From positions 1 through 33,565 of IMG/VR virus record IMGVR_UViG_3300032092_000132: 33,565 bases of DNA; one strand, 5' to 3'. A model generated the notes under the pieces. That model saw only the letters and a list, made by a program, of their open reading frames with translations, was not told where the DNA came from and searched no databases. Positions 20,283 to 24,443 of this stretch are shown here, one piece after another (position 1 is the first letter of the stretch; each line of letters begins with the position of its first letter). The position numbers and the translations under genes were made by a program. The stretch is from a virus.

Positions 20283-20758
20283 TATCTAGCCTCCTGTATG
20301 TAGTCGACACGAGTGTCGTCGATAGACCATGTGTCTACCTCTGTGTTTTCACCATCGATGTCCCAGTCTGGGTCACTGGAGATACCAATCTCCTCAGCAA
20401 TTGAGCGAGCATCATCTTCTGATGCTGCCGTTACCTTGAAGGTTGCATACAAGGTGTATCGCATCTGTACTTCGTACTCCTTGGTGAATACCAATTCGTT
20501 ACCGAAGATATCTTTTAGAATCTCAGATAGTTCTGAGAATTCTATGGTGTCATCTGGGTCTGACTGATTCTCTTGAATCAGGTTGTTGATTGATGTGTAT
20601 AAATCTCGCACCTTGTTGCGATGGTCGCTGACTAGGTTTGAGTAGTTAGAAACCTTGGTTTCTAGGTCGGATAGTTTCGTATTGAGTTGTTGTACTAGTA
20701 CATCTGGTGCAATGTAATCGGTAACTGTTGCACCGAATGGTGTTGTTTCTTCGGTCAT
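20282..20758 (-). CDS. Hypothetical coiled-coil protein, 158 residues
   Basis: ATG 20758 is chosen because it follows CAACCAACCGAAAGGAAAAC; the frame could extend upstream but through the palindromic module. Residues about 20-75 form a coiled coil (VQQLNTKLSDLETKVSNYSN, HRNKVRDLYTSINNLIQENQ). The C-terminal part is an alpha/beta domain (VQMRYTLYATFKVTAASEDD, ARSIAEEIGI) with an acidic ending. The last portion resembles small DUF-type domains that add to viral proteins, but I do not recognise it. Confidence 0.65.
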   Translation of the reverse strand: MTEETTPFGATVTDYIAPDVLVQQLNTKLSDLETKVSNYSNLVSDHRNKVRDLYTSINNLIQENQSDPDDTIEFSELSEILKDIFGNELVFTKEYEVQMRYTLYATFKVTAASEDDARSIAEEIGISSDPDWDIDGENTEVDTWSIDDTRVDYIQEAR

Positions 20759-20792
20759 TTGTTTTCCTTTCGGTTGGTTGGTTGGTGTTGCC

Positions 20793-20826
20793 CTTATATA
20801 TATGCACAGCTTTGCTGTGCTATCTT
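20793..20826 (-). repeat. Palindromic module, copy 1 of 3
   Basis: GCACAGC-TTT-GCTGTGC at 20804-20820 forms a perfect 7-bp stem with 3-nt loop and is flanked by CTTATATATAT on the left and TATCTT on the right. Read on the minus strand it is AAGATA-hairpin-ATATATATAAG, followed by the CAACCAACC/GAAAGGA leader of the gene starting at 20758. It lies in a 77-nt gap in the leftward operon. The same module occurs at 22245 and 23400. Confidence 0.85.
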
Positions 20827-20835
20827 TGATGCGTG

Positions 20836-21018
20836 TTAGCCACAACATGCACCATCATTGGTATCGGCACAGCATTCTGAACAGAATGGTTCGTTGTCCT
20901 TCATGCTATTGCGACAGCCATATTCATCCATCGTGTTGGTGCATGGATGTCCTTCGTATCCGAAGCAAGTTAGTTGAGCCAACTCTTCGGCTGTCATATC
21001 GTAGATATGTTTAGTCAT
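20836..21018 (-). CDS. Cysteine-rich small protein, 60 residues
   Basis: The start at ATG 21018 gives an 8-nt overlap with the upstream gene. The sequence is MTKHIYDMTAEELAQLTCFG, YEGHPCTNTMDEYGCRNSM and then KDNEPFCSECCADTNDGACC. With eight cysteines and one or two His, it very likely binds zinc (a C-x2-C-C set near the C-terminus) or forms disulfides. No matching family is recognised. It ends 10 nt before palindromic module copy 1. Confidence 0.58.
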   Translation of the reverse strand: MTKHIYDMTAEELAQLTCFGYEGHPCTNTMDEYGCRNSMKDNEPFCSECCADTNDGACCG

Positions 21019-21355
21019 CATCCTCATCCTCGTCATCATCCTCCATATGGTGTGGGTCAATAGCAAGTTTGCTATCGATTATGTAAGCACGAACTGCGTT
21101 ATCGATACCTTCATATCCATCTTCATCGATGGATACTGGTTGCCAGTTATCACGAAGAATCCATGCCATCAACACCTCTGGTGTGAAGACAGTCTGGATG
21201 TCGTACTCTTCTTGGTCTGCCACCATTGCTTGCAATGAATGGAAGATTGCTAGGTCTGTCATGCTAGAACGCCAGCCATCTAATGATTGGCGGTATGCGG
21301 TCATGGTTTCGCTAGTCTTTGCTAGCAAAGCCACACTATCTTCGATTGTATTCAT
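21011..21355 (-). CDS. Hypothetical protein with acidic tail, 114 residues
   Basis: Mostly helical and soluble (NTIEDSVALLAKTSETMTAY, RQSLDGWRSSMTDLAIFHSL, AMVADQEEYDIQTVFTPEVL), with YEGIDNAVRAYIIDSKLAID before a C-terminal run of Glu/Asp (EDDDEDEDDD). Such tails can mimic DNA or bind basic partners. Its start overlaps the zinc-ribbon gene at 21352 (ATGA). Function unknown. Confidence 0.62.
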   Translation of the reverse strand: MNTIEDSVALLAKTSETMTAYRQSLDGWRSSMTDLAIFHSLQAMVADQEEYDIQTVFTPEVLMAWILRDNWQPVSIDEDGYEGIDNAVRAYIIDSKLAIDPHHMEDDDEDEDDD

Positions 21356-21474
21356 GCTGATACCCCCTTATTGGCACAGTCATAGCAAGTCTTTTCGACT
21401 TGCACTCCTAGTACGAATGCATCTATTCCTGAATAGATGATGTTGTCTTGTGTGTTACAGATGGTGCATTTCAT
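21352..21474 (-). CDS. Zinc-ribbon microprotein, 40 residues
   Basis: The start at ATG 21474 follows GAGGAACCAA, a good ribosome binding site, and gives 40 residues: MKCTICNTQDNIIYSGIDAF, VLGVQVEKTCYDCANKGVSA. Two Cys-x2-Cys pairs (3/6 and 30/33) around a beta segment form a rubredoxin-like zinc ribbon. An upstream extension of the frame would overlap the GP88-like gene and lacks a ribosome binding site. Two hairpins (21385, 21420) fill most of its length. Confidence 0.6.
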   Translation of the reverse strand: MKCTICNTQDNIIYSGIDAFVLGVQVEKTCYDCANKGVSA

Positions 21475-21482
21475 TTGGTTCC

Positions 21483-22211
21483 TCATTTCTTTGCGATAGC
21501 AAAGCGAACATCCACTTTGCCATCGACACATAGTCGGCATGTTGCACAAGCACTACCTTCGGTAGTGATGAGTGGGATTGAGCCCAGATTCTCTGGGCAT
21601 TTGGCTCCCACTTTGCCTGTCATGTTGAGCATGGTGTCCTTTGCATCAGCAAAGGTGTCAGCAAGATAGGCAATCTTTATCTTGTCGGTTTGTTTACGTA
21701 AGTAAACAGCATCCGATTTGTTCTCATCATCTGTACTGAAGTACAGCGATAGGTTGTACAGTCCAGCCAGAATTGTGGCAGCGGACGGCACTCTTGTATA
21801 GACCCAGAACTGGGTCTTGTGATTGTGTAGTTCGATGACTCGTCGCCATGCATAGGCATAGGTATCGGAGAAGAAATCCCCATCCCAATGGATGCGGAAC
21901 ATCGGCTCTGCATTCTTGGCTTTGCATTCTAATTCGAATGCAGTAATCATGTCATCAAGAAGCGACACCATAGTGTCGTAGTCTGCATCTTTGATGGTGT
22001 TCCAGTTGTGTAAGAGAGTATCTCTTACTGAAGGGAAGATGCGTTCTAACTTTCCAGCGTAGCAAATCTTCTCGCATATGCTGGTTGCATTAGGACATGA
22101 GTAGGACTTGCCACTTGGCAAGCCGAATGTGTTGGCAATTGCTGAGCGTTTGCCGTTCGGTGTTGGTAGGTTGGCTACCTTTCGGTCGTTAGACCGCTTG
22201 AGTCCTGCCAT
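21483..22211 (-). CDS. GP88-like actinophage protein
   Basis: A 242-residue protein. It opens GLKRSNDRKVANLPTPNGKR and has SYSCPNATSICEKICYAGKL, then RIHWDGDFFSDTYAYAWRRV and FWVYTRVPSAATIL, and ends with GSIPLITTEGSACATCRLCV. The order 'SCP....C..CYA ... R-x-H-x-x-GDF-x-S ... Y-T-R' with a C-terminal C-x2-C-x2-C cluster matches the GP88 family, named from a mycobacteriophage gene, of unknown function. The clustered cysteines suggest one or two metal or Fe-S sites. ATG 22211 follows a CAACCAACC-GAAAGGAGCAACACC leader. It carries ten hairpins, the largest number in any gene. Confidence 0.8.
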   Translation of the reverse strand: MAGLKRSNDRKVANLPTPNGKRSAIANTFGLPSGKSYSCPNATSICEKICYAGKLERIFPSVRDTLLHNWNTIKDADYDTMVSLLDDMITAFELECKAKNAEPMFRIHWDGDFFSDTYAYAWRRVIELHNHKTQFWVYTRVPSAATILAGLYNLSLYFSTDDENKSDAVYLRKQTDKIKIAYLADTFADAKDTMLNMTGKVGAKCPENLGSIPLITTEGSACATCRLCVDGKVDVRFAIAKK

Positions 22212-22244
22212 GGTGTTGCTCCTTTCGGTTCGGTTGGTTGCTTC

Positions 22245-22274
22245 CTATATATGCACAGCGAAGCTGTGCTATCT
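22245..22274 (-). repeat. Palindromic module, copy 2 of 3
   Basis: GCACAGC-GAA-GCTGTGC at 22253-22269 is flanked by CTATATAT and TATCT, with the same core stem as the copies at 20793 and 23400. On the minus strand it starts within the stop codon of the gene at 22273 (TCATAGATAGC) and precedes the leader of the GP88-like gene. Confidence 0.85.
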
Positions 22275-22629
22275 ATGACTTTGCGTATGTGGTGAAGTCA
22301 TCGGGGATTTGTACTACTGCCCCGCGATTGTTTAGCGCAGAGTAGATACAAGCCACTGCCAGATGGTCATTGCCACCGATGTGCCATCGATACGGAGTAT
22401 CGAGGTCGATGTCTTCGTACTCTTTGTAATCGTAGATATCTGCCACGATGTCGGGAATACCATTGCCCACTTCGAATAGAAGTGTCCAGTGATATTGCAC
22501 CTTGTCACCCTCGTACCTGTCCACGTTTCCAAACGCTAGGTTCAAGCCACGTCGGGTTGTTGTGATGTATCCCTTTAGGGATGTGCCATTGATATCTATC
22601 TCTGGCGAATTGATTGCCTTAAGTTTCAC
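22273..22629 (-). CDS. Hypothetical protein, 118 residues
   Basis: GTG 22629 directly abuts the stop of the previous gene. The product has MKLKAINSPEIDINGTSLKG, YITTTRRGLNLAFGNVDRYE, HWTLLFEVGNGIPDIVADIY and WHIGGNDHLAVACIYSALNN, ending IPDDFTTYAKS. It is beta-rich with scattered acidic residues. No family recognised. Its stop codon merges with the start of palindromic module copy 2, so its 3' end and the next gene's leader share one structure. Confidence 0.6.
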   Translation of the reverse strand: MKLKAINSPEIDINGTSLKGYITTTRRGLNLAFGNVDRYEGDKVQYHWTLLFEVGNGIPDIVADIYDYKEYEDIDLDTPYRWHIGGNDHLAVACIYSALNNRGAVVQIPDDFTTYAKS

Positions 22630-22902
22630 TTAGTCCTCCTCGTTGTTGAGCCATGGCTCAAGATGATGAGCCTCTACTATGGCGTAGGCTGGTGCTGTTG
22701 GATACCCTTTCCAAAAGATTCCTTTTGGAAGTTGGATACTCTTATGAGTATCGCCGTCATCGACTGCATAGATGGCTTCGATACATGGTTCCACCATGGT
22801 AAGTGGAACTGGCGGATAATGATTACCACGTAAGTGGTAACCGATTGATTGGCGAATGTCAATGACATTCTCCACTAGGTCATGTGCTAGATTGCTACCC
22901 AT
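22630..22902 (-). CDS. Hypothetical protein, 90 residues
   Basis: A soluble protein: MGSNLAHDLVENVIDIRQSI, GYHLRGNHYPPVPLTMVEPC, IEAIYAVDDGDTHKSIQLPK and GIFWKGYPTAPAYAIVEAHH. Start overlaps the preceding gene's end by 8 nt. Unknown family. It holds six hairpins within 273 nt, including the longest in-gene stem with a 4-nt loop (9 bp, 22709-22730). Confidence 0.6.
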   Translation of the reverse strand: MGSNLAHDLVENVIDIRQSIGYHLRGNHYPPVPLTMVEPCIEAIYAVDDGDTHKSIQLPKGIFWKGYPTAPAYAIVEAHHLEPWLNNEED

Positions 22903-23194
22903 TTAATGCCTCCTCCTTGTAGTAGTTCTTTGCGATAGCAAACCATTCACTATCGCCCCATCCACCCATGATTTGGCGGATGAGTAGTGTGGCTGGGGCA
23001 TCATTGCCCCATTCACGTTCGGCTAGACCAGCCACTTGGTTGACGTAGTCATCCCATTCTTGGCGTAATACATTGACGAACTCATGAATATCTACCGACT
23101 GCTTAGCAGTCGACATGAGGTCACGCCATGCATCTTCATCGTTGTCCATTACCAATAGGTAATCTTGTACGAATTGCTCACTTGCTGTATTCAT
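22895..23194 (-). CDS. Hypothetical protein, 99 residues
   Basis: An acidic helical protein: MNTASEQFVQDYLLVMDNDE, DAWRDLMSTAKQSVDIHEFV and NVLRQEWDDYVNQVAGLAER, followed by ATLLIRQIMGGWGDSEWFAI and AKNYYKEEALNG. I recall small helical early proteins of this kind (F-V-Q-D-Y-L.. acidic start) in actinophages, without known function. ATG 23194 overlaps the stop of the first gene of the operon (TAATG). Confidence 0.62.
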   Translation of the reverse strand: MNTASEQFVQDYLLVMDNDEDAWRDLMSTAKQSVDIHEFVNVLRQEWDDYVNQVAGLAEREWGNDAPATLLIRQIMGGWGDSEWFAIAKNYYKEEALNG

Positions 23195-23361
23195 TATCGT
23201 TCCTCTCGGATTGTTGTTGCCCAGTGCTTCTCATCTATTGCAGACCTACGGTCTGCTATCTTGATTGCGAGTACATCCCATAGCAATGCGAGGGATAACG
23301 TGCCAGTGATTCCAATGAGGATTCCGACAGCGAGGTAATCGCCCCAATAAAGTGCATCCAT
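23194..23361 (-). CDS. Small membrane protein, 55 residues, first gene of the leftward operon
   Basis: Read from ATG 23361 to TAA at 23196-23194. It follows GATTGGAGCAACAAG, a usable ribosome binding site. Residues 8-33 are a transmembrane helix (DYLAVGILIGITGTLSLALL, then WDVLAIKI), followed by a charged tail (ADRRSAIDEKHWATTIREER). Its TAATG junction with the next gene supports expression. It is the second membrane microprotein of this operon (the other is the last gene, 17891-18037). Function unknown; a role at the cell envelope is likely. Confidence 0.6.
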   Translation of the reverse strand: MDALYWGDYLAVGILIGITGTLSLALLWDVLAIKIADRRSAIDEKHWATTIREER

Positions 23362-23399
23362 CTTGTTGCTCCAATCTGCCCCGATATTTTCGAGGCTCC

Positions 23400-23432
23400 C
23401 CTTATATATGCACAGCGAAGCTGTGCTATCTT
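23400..23432 (-). repeat. Palindromic module, copy 3 of 3
   Basis: GCACAGC-GAA-GCTGTGC at 23410-23426 is flanked by CTTATATAT and TATCTT. This copy lies upstream of the whole leftward operon, between its candidate promoter (23491-23519) and first gene, so it would be in the 5' leader of the transcript. Copies 1 and 2 are inside the operon. Confidence 0.85.
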
Positions 23433-23490
23433 GAGATGCGTAGCGCCCGCATCATGGCGCTCCATCTGAGGGCTACCAATAGCCAACCCG

Positions 23491-23519
23491 CAGATACAAT
23501 AGATATCATCGTTTGTCAA
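23491..23519 (-). promoter_or_regulatory. Candidate leftward promoter of the accessory operon
   Basis: On the minus strand TTGACA (23519-23514) is a perfect -35 box, followed after 17 nt by TATCTG (23496-23491), a weak -10. Transcription would start near 23484 and run through palindromic module copy 3 into the first gene. An 8-bp hairpin (CAAGTACC/GGTACTTG, 23517-23536) overlaps the -35, a possible operator. Confidence 0.5.
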
Positions 23520-23534
23520 GTACCTTTAGGTACT

Positions 23535-23577
23535 TGCTATTAATTGCCAACACGTAAGTGCTATTTATTGCCAACGC
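23535..23577. repeat. 24-bp-period direct repeat (two copies)
   Basis: TGCTATTAATTGCCAACACG at 23535 is repeated 24 bp later as TGCTATTTATTGCCAACGCA at 23559. A 12-nt palindrome, ACGCATATGCGT (about 23574-23585), follows the second copy. Direct repeats in a divergent control region are typical of replication iterons or operators. Confidence 0.7.
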
Positions 23578-23596
23578 ATATGCGTGTATCGCGGGG

Positions 23597-23642
23597 GTGT
23601 CATGCCGTATGTGTCGCATCATGTGTCATGTCATGTGTCATG
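23597..23642. repeat. GTGTC(ATG) repeat array in the divergent control region
   Basis: GTGTC occurs at 23597, 23611, 23623 and 23635, spaced 14, 12 and 12 bp. Three copies continue as GTGTCATG and the last two form a perfect tandem of CATGTGTCATGT. The inverted form GACAC appears at 23654 and another GTGTCATT at 23724, in the promoter region of the rightward gene. This is a plausible multi-site binding array for an initiator or repressor. Confidence 0.7.
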
Positions 23643-23694
23643 ATTCAATGAAAGACACGACACACCGCAATTACGCTCAGCCGTCGGGCTGAAT

Positions 23695-23723
23695 TTGACA
23701 ATGGGGGGCTGGTCGTGTATTCT
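23695..23723 (+). promoter_or_regulatory. Candidate rightward promoter
   Basis: TTGACA at 23695-23700 and TATTCT at 23718-23723 are separated by 17 nt, a good sigma-70-type promoter. The transcript would have a leader of about 45 nt containing GAATCAACTGAAAGG before ATG 23776. Its start region includes a GTGTCATT copy of the repeat. Confidence 0.7.
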
Positions 23724-23775
23724 GGTGTCATTCAATCGGCAACTCCGTCGGTCGAATCAACTGAAAGGTAAGACA

Positions 23776-24045
23776 ATGAAGACAGCATGGACACACGATG
23801 ATTTACTAGTAAATCTAGAGGCTGAAGTTGCTGAAGTTAAATGGGAATTGGGTATCGAATCTCTAAAAGAGATTCCAGATTTCATGGTGCTTCAGCCTCA
23901 TGAAATTCATCATGCGAAGATTGGAGATATTCTCCAATTGGCAAACGGCAAGAATTGCATCATCTTCGACATAGTCGAAACACCAACGGCGTTGGAGATT
24001 TCAGCGGTAACCGAATCACTAAGAGTGATTGTGAAACGCTTCTAG
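23776..24045 (+). CDS. Hypothetical protein, 89 residues, from the divergent rightward unit
   Basis: ATG 23776 follows AACTGAAAGGTAAGAC. The protein starts MKTAWTHDDLLVNLEAEVAE, VKWELGIESLKEIPDFMVLQ and then HAKIGDILQLANGKNCIIFD and TALEISAVTESLRVIVKRF. The second half looks like a small beta-barrel of SH3 or KOW kind (I-G-D-I-L-Q-L-A-N-G-K). No family is recognised. It is the only gene of its transcription unit, sits opposite the leftward operon with its own promoter and terminator, and carries five stem-loops of 6-8 bp like the leftward genes. A regulator of the block is an attractive but unproven idea. Confidence 0.65.
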   Translation: MKTAWTHDDLLVNLEAEVAEVKWELGIESLKEIPDFMVLQPHEIHHAKIGDILQLANGKNCIIFDIVETPTALEISAVTESLRVIVKRF

Positions 24046-24119
24046 GGATAGTCAGCCCATCTCTCCACTTCTAAAGAAGTGGGGGGGTGGGTTCTTCCCT
24101 TTTCAGCTGAAATTTTCGT

Positions 24120-24150
24120 GGGGCAGGGGGCAACCCTTGCCCCTTTTTTT
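24120..24150 (+). terminator. Rho-independent terminator of the 23776 gene
   Basis: GGGGCA (24120-24125) pairs with TGCCCC (24138-24143) and GGG with CCC (24126-24128/24134-24136), with one T bulged at 24137, followed by seven Ts at 24144-24150. It marks the right edge of the hairpin-dense block. Confidence 0.85.
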
Positions 24151-24407
24151 GTGCTCACAGCCTATGCTACCCCAGGGGTTTTTAACCAGACCCCCCACCT
24201 ACCCCCCACTATCATCAAAAATATTTTCACCAGAAAACCAGTGCTGACCAGGACTTTTACCAAGTTAATAAAAAAACTTTTAGAAAGCCCTTGAGAAACG
24301 CCCATGCTCTAGCCCCCTATATAAGTGTAACGGCGGAGTTCCACGAAGCCGTAAAACGCGGGCTGAACGCCCGCTTTAAGTTTGGTTATGCTTATGTGGG
24401 GATACCT

Positions 24408-24436
24408 CTGTCAACCCCCTTGTAGACCCCTACAAC
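24408..24436 (+). promoter_or_regulatory. Candidate leaderless promoter of the packaging genes
   Basis: CTGTCA (24408-24413), a 17-nt spacer and TACAAC (24431-24436) place the start of transcription at the GTG codon at 24444, which lies 7 nt after the -10. The same hexamer-to-start spacing occurs at 10102-10115. The alternative is a TTG start at 24450 with GGAG at 24441-24444. Confidence 0.5.
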
Positions 24437-24443
24437 CTCTGGA

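Larger units (their letters stand above)
17904..24082. repeat. Block of about 70 unrelated short perfect stem-loops
   Basis: Listed by hand: perfect inverted repeats of 6-10 bp with 3-8-nt loops occur about every 90 bp through the leftward operon and the small rightward unit. Examples with stem length: 17904-17930 (10), 18316-18334 (8), 18837-18856 (8), 19826-19848 (8), 21420-21439 (8), 22010-22028 (8), 22709-22730 (9), 23517-23536 (8), 23857-23875 (8), 23920-23938 (8). Only the three palindromic modules share sequence; the others differ. Most are inside genes. The replication genes at 10115-11175 gave only two by the same reading. See findings. Confidence 0.8.
24046..24443 (+). other. Non-coding region between the divergent unit and the packaging genes
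   Basis: No convincing gene is present. In order it holds a 7-bp stem-loop (CCACTTC/GAAGTGG, 24065-24082), a G run, the 24120-24150 terminator, a C-rich stretch (CCCCCCACCTACCCCCCAC, about 24190-24208) complementary to the earlier G-run, an A-rich tract near 24270, TATATAAG at 24318, and a GC hairpin GCGGGC/GCCCGC at about 24359-24375. The region directly precedes the terminase gene, where cos or pac sites often lie, but none can be confirmed. Confidence 0.6.

Noticed and set aside
21489-22942. CTTTGCGATAGCAAA seen at 21489 and again near 22930 as a fourth dispersed repeat
   Set aside because: Both copies encode the same peptide F-A-I-A-K in the same frame, so coding similarity may explain them, and they lack the TATATA flank of the palindromic modules.
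23256-23519. Minus-strand frame of 87 codons starting MTNDDIYCICGLAIGS with a C-x-C...H...H pattern
   Set aside because: Its TTG start coincides with the -35 box of the candidate leftward promoter, it runs through palindromic module copy 3, and it overlaps the better-supported 55-residue gene by more than 100 nt. The zinc-finger-like start is intriguing, so it is not fully excluded.
23535-23642. CRISPR-like array
   Set aside because: Repeat units are 8-20 bp with 12-24-bp period and no unique spacers; operator or iteron repeats fit better.
24065-24082. CCACTTC/GAAGTGG hairpin as terminator of the 23776 gene
   Set aside because: It is followed by G residues, not Ts. The real terminator is at 24120-24150. 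The hairpin belongs to the block of in-gene stems.
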